Shown piece after piece: positions 17,980 through 26,464 of a DNA stretch of 64,000 nucleotides. A model generated the notes under the pieces. It worked only from the letters and a program-made list of their open reading frames with translations. It had not been told where the DNA came from and searched no databases. This stretch comes from Maribacter aquimaris. GTDB lineage: Bacteria; Bacteroidota; Bacteroidia; Flavobacteriales; Flavobacteriaceae. Numbering within the stretch: the first letter of the stretch is position 1; every line of letters starts with the position of its first letter. Location: positions 35,646-99,645 of the forward strand of contig NZ_JABTCF010000009.1 of NCBI RefSeq assembly GCF_014596745.1, in the 5' to 3' direction. The position numbers and the translations under genes are program-made.

Positions 17980-20379
17980 TTATTTCCCTTTGATAATTAC
18001 TTGTGTGAAATCCTTACCAATTCGAATGACATCATCCCCATTGGGTTTTACATCCTTCAACAAAACCTCCTCATTATCCACCTCAACCGATTCGATTGCA
18101 AAGGGCAATCCATGCAAGTTGATACGGAAAGTATCATATGAGGTTATGAATGCGCCATCCTTAAACTGTTGTATGGCAAGGCTATTCGCTTTTCCATTCA
18201 ATTTGAAGTTCCTCAGACTGAAATCCCCTTTATTGTAATCATATCCATCCTGATCATCCTCATATACTGTAGAGCTCTCTGTTCCCAATTTATAGTAAAC
18301 ATCCAAGTCCAATTCCTCAATGACCAATTCCCCAACATACTGCTGTACCGGAAACTTAGGAATTATGGAACCTTCCTTAACGAATAGGGGCATAATATCA
18401 ATATCAGCATCTACCCATTGCTCTTTCCCTCCTTTCACAATTGATTTATTCCAATAATTGTACCATTTTCCCCTTGGGATATACATACGCCTTCCTTGGG
18501 CATTTGGTTCCTGTACAGGGCAAACCAATATATGATCGCCAAAAATGAACTCATCGGTCCGGAAATGTGTTTGTGGGTCTTCTTGGTCGAAATAGACCAA
18601 GGGTTTCAACATGGGCTCCCCAAATTTTGAATATTTCCAGAACATGGTATAGATATAGGGAAGATGTTGGTAACGCAGCTCTATGAACTTACGTACAATA
18701 TCGGTTACATCGGTATCAAAGGACCAAGGTTCTTGATCGCCATGGTCACCACTTGAATGTACCCGGCAGAAAGGATGGAAAACCCCTAATTGGATCCATC
18801 GGGCAAAAAGTTCCCCATTGGGTTGTTCGGCAAATCCGCCGATATCGGAACCAACGAACGACATTCCGCTCATACACATCCGTTGTACCTGAACATTGGC
18901 CAACCATAAATGCTCCCACGTCGCCACATTATCCCCAGTCCATGTAGATGAATAGCGTTGTGTGCCGGCATAGGCTGCCCTTGTAATCACAAAGGGTCTT
19001 TTGGGGTACACGTATTTCTTGATTCCCTCATAGGTCGCCCGAACCATTTGCATTCCGTAAATATTGTGTGCCTTACGATGGGTACACGGGTGCCCGTCGT
19101 AATTATGCCTGGTATCCAAAGGTGCCGTTTTAGTAGGCACTTCCATGACAGCAGGTTCATTCATATCATTCCAAACCGCATGAACGCCTATTTCGGACAT
19201 AAACTCCTTATAGAGCTCGGCCCACCATTCGCGAACTTCTGGATTGGTAAAATCGGGAAAATGGCATTCCCCAGGCCAAACCTTGCCTTTCATATAGGGG
19301 CCATCACCCCGTTTACAGAAGTAATCCTTCTCCATGGCCTCCTGGAATATCCAATAGTCCTTATCGATTTTAATACCTGGATCAATCATAACGACAGTCT
19401 TAAAACCGTCCTCATACAATTCAGAAATCATTCGTTTTGGATCGGGAAACTTCTTCTTGTCCCATGTGAAACAGCGAAATCCGTCCATGTAATCAATATC
19501 GAGGTACAATGCATCACAGGGTATCCTCAATTCCCGAAACTTACTGGCCAATTCCTTTACATTACTTTCCGGGAAATAACTCCATTTCGATTGATGGTAC
19601 CCCATAGCCCACATCGGTGGTAATTCAGGTGTACCGGTTAAGTTCGTATACGCTTTCACTACTTTGGACATTTCCGGCCCATAGAAAAAGTAGTAGTTCA
19701 TTTCGCCACCATCGGCCCAAAAACTTGTTACATTTCTTCGTTCATGGGCAAAATCGAAATACGTCCTAAAGGTATTGTCAAAGAAAATACCATAAGCCAT
19801 ATTCTTATGTAGGCCTACATAAAATGGAACGGTCTTATAAAGAGGATCTTGATCCTTACCGTAGGCATATTGGTCCATACACCAATTATTGACCCTTTTC
19901 CCTTTGAGGTTAGAGTGGGTAGCCTTGTCACCCATACCAAAATAACTTTCAGCATTTTGGGTGATCTTGCTCATTTTCACCGTATTGCCCCCATATTCAT
20001 AGTTTTCCTCCCAGTGAAAACCAATTTCATCCTCATTGATGATATTACCTGCATGATCGGAAATTTGGATTCGCAAGGTTGATTTATCGACCAACACCTT
20101 AAGTTTACTCGTGATGATAAGATAAAACAATTCTTTCTCCTCAACCTCCAACTCGCTATATCCCTTACTGGCATCCTCACTTATGGCATAGGAGAAATCA
20201 GGTTCAAATACATTTTCTGTGGCATATCTAAAACGTAAAGCACTATTACGTAAAACAGTAATCTGTAAGATAACCCCATTCTCGGTAGTGAAATAGAATT
20301 TATCTACATCCTGTTTAAAATCCACTATTTGATTGGGATAAAGGTTGCCCTTATACTCCAGTTCTGTATTAGTTATCAT
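17980..20379 (-). CDS. GH31 alpha-glucosidase
   Basis: The 799-residue GH31 enzyme has an N-terminal beta-sandwich, then the barrel: PPMWAMGYHQSKWSY, LYLDIDYMDGFRCFTWD, nucleophile Asp in WNDMNEP near residue 403, and acid/base Asp in STWTGDN near 481. It has no signal peptide, so it is probably cytoplasmic and hydrolyses alpha-glucosides such as malto-oligosaccharides. It lies 99 bp downstream of glgB on the same strand, fitting glycogen or maltodextrin turnover. Confidence 0.93.
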   Translation of the reverse strand: MITNTELEYKGNLYPNQIVDFKQDVDKFYFTTENGVILQITVLRNSALRFRYATENVFEPDFSYAISEDASKGYSELEVEEKELFYLIITSKLKVLVDKSTLRIQISDHAGNIINEDEIGFHWEENYEYGGNTVKMSKITQNAESYFGMGDKATHSNLKGKRVNNWCMDQYAYGKDQDPLYKTVPFYVGLHKNMAYGIFFDNTFRTYFDFAHERRNVTSFWADGGEMNYYFFYGPEMSKVVKAYTNLTGTPELPPMWAMGYHQSKWSYFPESNVKELASKFRELRIPCDALYLDIDYMDGFRCFTWDKKKFPDPKRMISELYEDGFKTVVMIDPGIKIDKDYWIFQEAMEKDYFCKRGDGPYMKGKVWPGECHFPDFTNPEVREWWAELYKEFMSEIGVHAVWNDMNEPAVMEVPTKTAPLDTRHNYDGHPCTHRKAHNIYGMQMVRATYEGIKKYVYPKRPFVITRAAYAGTQRYSSTWTGDNVATWEHLWLANVQVQRMCMSGMSFVGSDIGGFAEQPNGELFARWIQLGVFHPFCRVHSSGDHGDQEPWSFDTDVTDIVRKFIELRYQHLPYIYTMFWKYSKFGEPMLKPLVYFDQEDPQTHFRTDEFIFGDHILVCPVQEPNAQGRRMYIPRGKWYNYWNKSIVKGGKEQWVDADIDIMPLFVKEGSIIPKFPVQQYVGELVIEELDLDVYYKLGTESSTVYEDDQDGYDYNKGDFSLRNFKLNGKANSLAIQQFKDGAFITSYDTFRINLHGLPFAIESVEVDNEEVLLKDVKPNGDDVIRIGKDFTQVIIKGK

Positions 20380-20478
20380 ATTTGATTAATTTAAAAGCAT
20401 GGCAAAATACGCACATTACCTTGTAATTAAGAAATGTAAAGCGTCCAATTGCCTACAAATGCGATATAATTGATCGGT

Positions 20479-22374
20479 TTATTGAAAAATAACGATTCCC
20501 AATGGGGGAATTGTAATTTCGATGGAATCATCAAAACCATGCCATGATACTTTTTCTGTTTTCACTGAGGATTTCCTAGAGCCGGATCCTCCATATTTTT
20601 TTGCATCACTATTGAAGACTTGTTTCAGCGTGCCACTTTTAGGGACACCTATACGATACTTTTCCCTTGGAACCGGGGTGAAGTTTGCCGCAATAATCAA
20701 ATCGTCTTCCTGTTTATGCCCTTTTCTAATATAGGTTAAAACCGAATTTGCCGCATCACCATAATCGATCCATTGGAATCCTTCCTGACTAAATTGCTTT
20801 TCATATAAGGCAGGGTATGATTTGTATATTGTATTGAGGTCCTTGATCAATTCCTGAATGCCGGAATGTAATTCGTATTGGGTCAAATGCCAGTCCAAAC
20901 TTTGGTTATAATTCCATTCCGAGGTTTGGGCGAATTCACCTCCCTGAAAAATCAAATTCGTACCTGGATGGGTAAACATATAGCTATACAACAATCGTAG
21001 ATTGGCAAATTTCTGCCATTCATCACCAGGCATTTTGTATAAAAGTGATTGTTTCCCATAGACAACCTCATCATGCGAAAACGGTAGCATGAAATTTTCC
21101 GTAAAGGCGTAGGTCATACTAAAGGTTAGATCATTCTGATGGTGCTTTCTATAGATCGGTTCCTTTTTAAAATACTCCAAGGAATCGTGCATCCAACCCA
21201 TCATCCATTTCATTCCAAAGCCCAATCCACCAATATTCACAGGTTTGGACACCATGGCGAATGAAGTGGATTCCTCTGCAATGGTCTGTACATCGGGGAA
21301 GTTCCCATAAACAGTCTCGTTCAATTCGCGAATAAAGGAAATCGCTTCGAGGTTCTCGTTATTACCATAGATATTGGGTTCCCACTCCCCTTCTTCCCTA
21401 GAATAGTCTAAATAGAGCATCGAAGCCACAGCATCTACCCGTAAGCCATCGACATGGTATTGATCTAACCAAAATAATGCGTTACTGATTAAAAATGCCC
21501 GTACCTCATTTCTCCCATAATTAAAAATAAGGCTCTTCCAATCGGGATGATACCCTCTTCTTCGATCAGGGTGTTCATATAAATGGGATCCATCGAAAAA
21601 TCCAAGTCCGTGGGCATCTTCCGGGAAATGGGAAGGTACCCAATCGAGGATTACCCCGATACCGGCCTGATGCAATTTATCGACTAAAAATTTAAATTCC
21701 TCAGGATTCCCAAATCGTGATGTAGGGGCAAAATAGCCCGTTAATTGGTAGCCCCAGGAAGGGTCGAATGGAAACTCCATGATTGGCATGAACTCTACAT
21801 GGGTAAAGCCCATCTCCTTGACGTATTGGACCAAATCCTCAGCCAGTTCCCTATACGTCAGAAAATCATTGTTTTCCTTGCGCTTCCAAGAACCTAAATG
21901 CACCTCATAGACCGAATAAGGTTTGTCCAATGAATTTTTATCCCCACGGACATCCATCCATTTTTCATCTTTCCATGTATAATCCCCATCCCAGACCACA
22001 GAGGCCGTTTTTGGTGGATGCTCACAATACTTGGCGAAAGGATCTGCCTTTTCAGTGACTATTCCAAAATTATTGGAATGTATATTATATTTATAAAGGG
22101 TCCCAGATTCAATTCCGGGTATGAATCCTTCCCAGATACCACTACCATCCCAACGCACGTTAAGCGGATGTTCCAAATCCCTCCAATCATTGAAATCCCC
22201 TACCACGGAAACGGAATTGGCCGTTGGTGCCCAAACAGCAAAATAGGTACCTTGTACCCCGTCCAATTCGATTGGGTGCGACCCCAATTTCTCATACAGT
22301 TTAAAATGCTTACCCGATTTGAAAAGATCAATATCAAAATCAGAAAAAAGAGAATGTACAATAACTTTAGACAT
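20479..22374 (-). CDS. glgB: 1,4-alpha-glucan branching enzyme
   Basis: This GH13 enzyme forms alpha-1,6 branches in glycogen. From MSKVIVH (22374) it is 631 residues: a CBM48 domain (YFAVWAPTANSVSVVGDFNDW), the barrel with MPIMEFPFDPSWGYQLTGYFAPTSRFG, nucleophile Asp in DGLRVDAVASMLYLDYSR near 311, acid Glu in IAEEST near 366, and the LPFSHDEVVYGK signature. No glgA or glgC is seen nearby. An inverted repeat overlaps its promoter. Confidence 0.96.
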   Translation of the reverse strand: MSKVIVHSLFSDFDIDLFKSGKHFKLYEKLGSHPIELDGVQGTYFAVWAPTANSVSVVGDFNDWRDLEHPLNVRWDGSGIWEGFIPGIESGTLYKYNIHSNNFGIVTEKADPFAKYCEHPPKTASVVWDGDYTWKDEKWMDVRGDKNSLDKPYSVYEVHLGSWKRKENNDFLTYRELAEDLVQYVKEMGFTHVEFMPIMEFPFDPSWGYQLTGYFAPTSRFGNPEEFKFLVDKLHQAGIGVILDWVPSHFPEDAHGLGFFDGSHLYEHPDRRRGYHPDWKSLIFNYGRNEVRAFLISNALFWLDQYHVDGLRVDAVASMLYLDYSREEGEWEPNIYGNNENLEAISFIRELNETVYGNFPDVQTIAEESTSFAMVSKPVNIGGLGFGMKWMMGWMHDSLEYFKKEPIYRKHHQNDLTFSMTYAFTENFMLPFSHDEVVYGKQSLLYKMPGDEWQKFANLRLLYSYMFTHPGTNLIFQGGEFAQTSEWNYNQSLDWHLTQYELHSGIQELIKDLNTIYKSYPALYEKQFSQEGFQWIDYGDAANSVLTYIRKGHKQEDDLIIAANFTPVPREKYRIGVPKSGTLKQVFNSDAKKYGGSGSRKSSVKTEKVSWHGFDDSIEITIPPLGIVIFQ

Positions 22375-22391
22375 AACCAGGTTATATTTTA

Positions 22392-22415
22392 ATACAAAGC
22401 TAATCAACTTTGTAT
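22392..22415 (-). promoter_or_regulatory. Inverted repeat over the glgB -7 box
   Basis: ATACAAAG (22392-22399), 8 bp, CTTTGTAT (22408-22415) is a perfect inverted repeat. The minus strand also reads TAGCTTTG (22402-22395), an exact -7 box, inside it. The arrangement suits a repressor operator for the glgB-GH31 unit. Confidence 0.45.
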
Positions 22416-22553
22416 AAAGTGTGTGGGATTAAAGTATTTACTTTGGACCACGATTGATTCGTAAATATAAAAATAAGAAGAATTATAAAAATGGAACACT
22501 TTTTGAAGAAATACCAATAAGACTATTGAAACAAACAATTAAAACCAGAATTT

Positions 22554-23132
22554 ATGAAAAAATTTAGCTTAGTACTTGGAGCCTTTTTAACACTATTTAT
22601 TGTTGCTTGCGAAGGTCCCCAAGGCCCTCCCGGGTATGACGGACTTGATGGATATGACGGATTGGACGGCGAGGACGGAATCCAGGGCCAGGTTTTACAG
22701 ATTGATGGGGTGGATTTTGAATATGACCCAGATGCGAACTTATATTCAAGCCTTTTAACTTTCTCGGATTATACTGATTTCGAAATATTTGAATCTGATG
22801 CTGTTTTGGTCTACAGGTTCGATGGCCTTGTCGATTTCCAAGATGGAAGCGATGCCGATGCATGGAGTTTGATACCCCAAAACTTCTTTTTGCCAGAAGG
22901 AATCATACAATACAGTACGGCACACACCTTTATTGATATGGAACTATTTATCGATGGTGATTTTAATTTGGCAAATTTAAACCAGAATTTTACCGATAAT
23001 CAGTTTTTTAGAATTGTTATTGTTCCGAGTGTATTTTTAGATGGTTCCGATGTGGATAAGTCAAACTTTGGAGCCGTAATGAACTCCCTTCAGATTTCAG
23101 ATAAGGAGATAAAAGAGATTAGCATAGATTAA
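22554..23132 (+). CDS. Collagen-like lipoprotein
   Basis: The 192-residue protein has a lipoprotein signal ending LTLFIVAC at residue 19. It is followed directly by a short collagen-like Gly-X-Y run (GPQGPPGYDGLDGYDGLDGEDGIQG, residues 21-45). The remainder is acidic and strand-rich (about 38% of the tail being D, E, F or Y by eye) with no known catalytic motif. Collagen-like stalks on Bacteroidetes lipoproteins occur but their function is not established. It is divergent from glgB and followed by a good terminator. Confidence 0.8.
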   Translation: MKKFSLVLGAFLTLFIVACEGPQGPPGYDGLDGYDGLDGEDGIQGQVLQIDGVDFEYDPDANLYSSLLTFSDYTDFEIFESDAVLVYRFDGLVDFQDGSDADAWSLIPQNFFLPEGIIQYSTAHTFIDMELFIDGDFNLANLNQNFTDNQFFRIVIVPSVFLDGSDVDKSNFGAVMNSLQISDKEIKEISID

Positions 23133-23151
23133 CGGAAAATTGTGTATCGAC

Positions 23152-23182
23152 AAAAACCTGCCCTGATAAGGCAGGTTTTTTT
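23152..23182 (+). terminator. Terminator of the collagen-like gene
   Basis: AAAAACCTGCC (23152-23162), a 7-base loop, GGCAGGTTTTTTT (23170-23182) form a strong GC stem with a T tail, 20 bp after the stop. Confidence 0.92.
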
Positions 23183-23242
23183 ATTCCTGAATCCTAAAGC
23201 CCCATTAACAAAGCGTTAATGCTTTTATACCTTGCATTTGAT

Positions 23243-23250
23243 TATATTTG
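23243..23250 (+). promoter_or_regulatory. Probable -7 box for msrB
   Basis: TATATTTG matches TAnnTTTG, 44 bp before the msrB ATG. It is followed by a GAAAGG/CCTTTC hairpin in the leader. No clear -33 element. Confidence 0.4.
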
Positions 23251-23293
23251 AAAGGATGGTCGCCTTTCATCGACCTAAGACCAAAAAGAATAG

Positions 23294-23800
23294 ATGATCA
23301 AGAAAATGTTTTTTGCATTATGCCTCGTCCTAATGGGGTGCAAAGGTAACTCCCAGGATAATCCGAGTACCCAGGAACCCAATACTTCAGGGGAACCCAC
23401 TTACCAAGTGACCAAAAGTGATACGGAATGGCGTAAACAACTTTCGGACCTACAGTATTATGTATTACGAAAGGCTGGTACCGAACCAGCGGGCACCAGC
23501 GATATTTTAAAGAACAAGAGGAAAGGGGTTTATGTCTGTGCAGCCTGTAATACCGAACTTTTCAAAAGTGAGTACAAATATGATTCCGGTTCGGGGTGGC
23601 CCAGTTTTGACCGCGAAATCAAAGGTAATGTCGCCTTCGATGTCGATTACAAAATTGGCTATAAACGCACAGAGGAACATTGTGCCGTCTGTGGAGGGCA
23701 CTTAGGCCACGTTTTTAATGATGGCCCGCAAAAAACCACAGGGCAAAGACATTGTGTCAATGGGGCCGCACTCAAGTTCATCCCTTCAAACGACCGGTAG
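23294..23800 (+). CDS. msrB: Peptide-methionine (R)-S-oxide reductase, lipoprotein form
   Basis: This enzyme reduces methionine-R-sulfoxide in proteins. The 168-residue protein has a lipobox (LCLVLMGC, Cys16), so it works outside the cytoplasm. Zinc cysteines are in VCAACNTELF and CAVCGGHLGH; the catalytic cysteine is in RHCVNGAALKF near residue 154; SGSGWPSF is the substrate loop. The next gene's frame opens before this stop, but its real start is 22 bp after it. Confidence 0.95.
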   Translation: MIKKMFFALCLVLMGCKGNSQDNPSTQEPNTSGEPTYQVTKSDTEWRKQLSDLQYYVLRKAGTEPAGTSDILKNKRKGVYVCAACNTELFKSEYKYDSGSGWPSFDREIKGNVAFDVDYKIGYKRTEEHCAVCGGHLGHVFNDGPQKTTGQRHCVNGAALKFIPSNDR

Positions 23801-23822
23801 CTACAATATAATTGTTTTTGGT

Positions 23823-24350
23823 ATGGAGTTTATCGATCATTATTTAAAGAGCGTACGTTTTGAATTTCACAAGTACAAACAAATGGGTGATAAGACATTT
23901 TCCCAACTGTCCAACGATGAAATTCTATGGAAATACAATGACGACGACAACAGTGTTTCCCAAATCGTGAAACATATTTCCGGAAACCTATTGAGTCGGT
24001 GGACCAACATTTTTACAGAAGATGGTGAAAAACCATGGCGGGATAGGGATCAAGAGTTCGAAGATCCCTTTACCTCAAAGGAAGACATGATCGGTTCCTG
24101 GGAAAATGCTTGGCAATGCCTGTTCAACACATTGGCAACCATTAATGCCACAAATTTTCACGAACAAATAAAAATCAGGGATGAAGAACATTCATTGATA
24201 GAGGCCATAAATCGTCAAATGACCCATTACGCAGTCCATGTCGGACAAATCGTGTTTCTGGGTAAGATGATCAAGGGTCAGGAATGGATATCCCTATCGA
24301 TTCCCAAAGGTCAATCAGAAACCTTTAACAAAAGGAAATTCAACCGTTAA
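23823..24350 (+). CDS. DUF1572/DinB-fold protein
   Basis: I start at MEFIDHYLKSVRFEFHKYK (23823), giving 175 residues; the frame is open upstream only because it overlaps msrB. The pattern of four helices with conserved histidines (IVKHISGNL, HYAVHVGQIVFLGKM) matches the DinB/DUF1572 superfamily, whose members often bind a metal through three histidines. The enzymatic role is unknown; some relatives are thiol S-transferases. It lies just after msrB and may be cotranscribed. Confidence 0.82.
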   Translation: MEFIDHYLKSVRFEFHKYKQMGDKTFSQLSNDEILWKYNDDDNSVSQIVKHISGNLLSRWTNIFTEDGEKPWRDRDQEFEDPFTSKEDMIGSWENAWQCLFNTLATINATNFHEQIKIRDEEHSLIEAINRQMTHYAVHVGQIVFLGKMIKGQEWISLSIPKGQSETFNKRKFNR

Positions 24351-24448
24351 TCGCTTTGAGCCAAAACTTTACTTATTTACCGATTTACCAATCCCATTTC
24401 AATTTGTTATTTTAAAATGCAATTTTTAAATACCTCGATTTGGTTTTG

Positions 24449-24478
24449 TATTTTTGCACCTGCTTGTCGGCAGGCAAG
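24449..24478 (+). promoter_or_regulatory. lpdA -7 box followed by a 5' hairpin
   Basis: TATTTTTG (24449-24456) is an exact -7 match. About five bases later GCTTGTC-GGCA-GGCAAGC (24462-24478/9) can form a 7-bp stem with a tetraloop right at the predicted transcript 5' end, 30 bp before the lpdA start. The hairpin may stabilise the message. Confidence 0.45.
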
Positions 24479-24508
24479 CCTCTAATTAAAAAATCAAAGA
24501 CTATAAAT

Positions 24509-25900
24509 ATGAGCAATTTTGATGTTATTGTTTTGGGGAGTGGCCCAGGAGGATATGTTACTGCGATACGTGCCTCACAACTTGGATTGAAAACCGCAAT
24601 TATCGAAAAGGAAAAATTAGGTGGTATTTGTTTAAATTGGGGCTGTATACCTACAAAAGCATTATTGAAATCGGCCCAGGTTTTTGAATACTTGCAGCAT
24701 GCCGGTGATTACGGACTTTCCGCTGAAGGTGTTGACAAGGATTTCAATGCCGTGGTCAAAAGAAGTCGTAATGTTGCCGAGGGCATGAGCAAAGGGGTTC
24801 AGTTTTTGATGAAAAAAAACAAGATTGAGGTTATCAATGGATACGGTACCCTTAAACCCGGTAAAAAAGTTACGGTAAAGGATGCCGAAGGCAAGGAAAC
24901 CGAATATAGCGCCGATCATATTGTGATTGCGACCGGAGCCCGTAGTAGGGAATTGCCAAGTTTGCCCCAGGATGGCAAAAAAATCATTGGGTATAGAGAG
25001 GCTATGACCTTAGAGAAACAACCCAAGAAAATGATTGTTGTGGGTAGTGGTGCCATTGGTATCGAATTCGCCTACTTCTATAATGCCATGGGTACTGAGG
25101 TAACCGTAGTGGAATATTTACCAAGAATTGTTCCTGTTGAGGATATCGATGTCTCAAAACAATTGGAACGTAGCTTTAAGAAAATCGGGGTAACAATAAA
25201 AACATCCGCGGAGGTTACTGGCGTAGACACTTCCGGAGAGGGAGTAAAAGCTACAGTTAAGACCGCCAAAGGGGAAGAAGTACTAGAAGCTGACATTGTA
25301 CTTTCCGCAGTAGGTATCAAAACAAATATCGAAAATATCGGTCTTGAGGATGTAGGTATTGCTACCGATCGCGATAAGATCTTGGTCAACGATTACTACC
25401 AAACCAATATACCGGGTTATTACGCCATTGGGGATGTAACCCCAGGACAAGCCTTGGCGCATGTTGCCTCAGCAGAAGGCATTCTTTGTGTTGAAAAAAT
25501 TGCAGGAATGCATGTTGAACCATTGGATTATGGCAATATACCAGGTTGTACCTATTGTACACCGGAAATTGCCTCCGTTGGTCTTACCGAACAACAGGCT
25601 ATAGATGCCGGTCACGAAATAAAAGTTGGTAAATTTCCTTTTTCAGCAAGTGGAAAAGCAAAAGCATCCGGCAATTCAGATGGATTCGTTAAGGTAATCT
25701 TCGATGCCAAATATGGGGAATGGTTGGGTTGCCATATGATTGGTGCCGGCGTAACCGATATGATCGCAGAGGCTGTTGTGGCCCGTAAATTGGAAACCAC
25801 AGGTCACGAAATCCTTAAAGCCGTACACCCTCACCCCACTATGAGTGAGGCGGTTATGGAAGCTGTTGCCGATGCCTATGATGAAGTTATCCATCTATAA
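24509..25900 (+). CDS. lpdA: Dihydrolipoyl dehydrogenase
   Basis: This is the FAD-dependent E3 of 2-oxoacid dehydrogenase complexes. From MSNFDVIVLGSGPGGY (24509) it is 463 residues. It shows the FAD GxGxxG, redox disulfide Cys41/Cys46 in GGICLNWGCIPTK, an NAD Rossmann GSGAIGIEFAYF, and the C-terminal HPHPTMSEAV with the catalytic histidine. A TTG-initiated extension to 24440 is unlikely because it spans the -7 box. No E1 or E2 genes are nearby, so this is a stand-alone lpd. Confidence 0.95.
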   Translation: MSNFDVIVLGSGPGGYVTAIRASQLGLKTAIIEKEKLGGICLNWGCIPTKALLKSAQVFEYLQHAGDYGLSAEGVDKDFNAVVKRSRNVAEGMSKGVQFLMKKNKIEVINGYGTLKPGKKVTVKDAEGKETEYSADHIVIATGARSRELPSLPQDGKKIIGYREAMTLEKQPKKMIVVGSGAIGIEFAYFYNAMGTEVTVVEYLPRIVPVEDIDVSKQLERSFKKIGVTIKTSAEVTGVDTSGEGVKATVKTAKGEEVLEADIVLSAVGIKTNIENIGLEDVGIATDRDKILVNDYYQTNIPGYYAIGDVTPGQALAHVASAEGILCVEKIAGMHVEPLDYGNIPGCTYCTPEIASVGLTEQQAIDAGHEIKVGKFPFSASGKAKASGNSDGFVKVIFDAKYGEWLGCHMIGAGVTDMIAEAVVARKLETTGHEILKAVHPHPTMSEAVMEAVADAYDEVIHL

Positions 25901-25907
25901 GATCAAC

Positions 25908-25998
25908 CATTAACGTAAGCCCCAAATGATTTGGGTAGTGATTCCGTATTTTTTCAGGGAAGGTACGGTTGACTTCAAATCATTTGGGGAACGTTGGT
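25908..25998. repeat. Long nested inverted repeat downstream of lpdA
   Basis: CCCCAAATGATTTG (25920-25933) and CAAATCATTTGGGG (25976-25989) are perfect 14-bp arms separated by 42 bp. Outer bases (AACGT / ACGTT, CAACC / GGTT) extend the match imperfectly. Inside, CCGTA/TACGG forms a smaller stem. There is no T tail directly after, so it is not a simple terminator. Confidence 0.75.
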
Positions 25999-26048
25999 TT
26001 TAAGATTCCAAAACCAGCAAAAAAATCCAATTGGATATCATCTAAGCT

Positions 26049-26324
26049 ATGCTAAAAACCTTCAGATATACTGCCATTTTAGAGGGCATATCGTACTTGT
26101 CCCTATTCGCTATAAGCATGCCTTTGAAATACTTGGCAGGACTTGGTGAGCCCAACAAATACATAGGGTACGCCCATGGTTTCTTATTCATTGCCTATAT
26201 TATTTTGGCTGTGGTATTGACACAGTCCCAAAAGTGGGGATTTAAAAGATTGATGGTACTTTTCGCGGCTTCACTCCTACCCTTTGCCACATTTTATATT
26301 GATAAAAAATACCTTAGGGAGTAA
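26049..26324 (+). CDS. DUF3817 small membrane protein
   Basis: The 91-residue protein has three hydrophobic segments and the DUF3817 pattern: FRYTAILEGISYLSLFAISMPLKY, then GYAHGFLFIAYIILAVVL, then RLMVLFAASLLPFATFYIDKKYL. Relatives are annotated as YdzA-like or as an integral membrane domain; the function is unknown. It stands alone between the inverted repeat and the converging accessory operon. Confidence 0.85.
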   Translation: MLKTFRYTAILEGISYLSLFAISMPLKYLAGLGEPNKYIGYAHGFLFIAYIILAVVLTQSQKWGFKRLMVLFAASLLPFATFYIDKKYLRE

Positions 26325-26395
26325 GGAAATAGCCCCCTTACCCATAGTGGGTTTATGTAAGACTTCCTTTCAAAGCAATTAAAGTTGCCATTTTA

Positions 26396-26445
26396 CTAAA
26401 GAAAAAGTGGATGGCCAAGAGTTATAAACCCGTAAACCATCCACT
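26396..26445 (-). terminator. Terminator of the ORP-like operon
   Basis: On the minus strand AGTGGATGG (26445-26437), a 22-base loop, CCATCCACT (26414-26406), then TTTTCTTTA. The perfect 9-bp stem and T-rich tail sit just after the last gene of the operon (stop at 26465). Confidence 0.65.
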
Positions 26446-26464
26446 CCTTAACAAACAACCACTA

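Noticed and set aside
18958..19623. 221-residue plus-strand open frame over the GH31 gene
   Set aside because: Antisense shadow; the opposite strand carries complete GH31 catalytic motifs.
24440..24508. N-terminal extension of lpdA from a TTG
   Set aside because: It would cover the -7 box and 5' hairpin, and the family begins at the MSNFDVIVLGSGPGG start.
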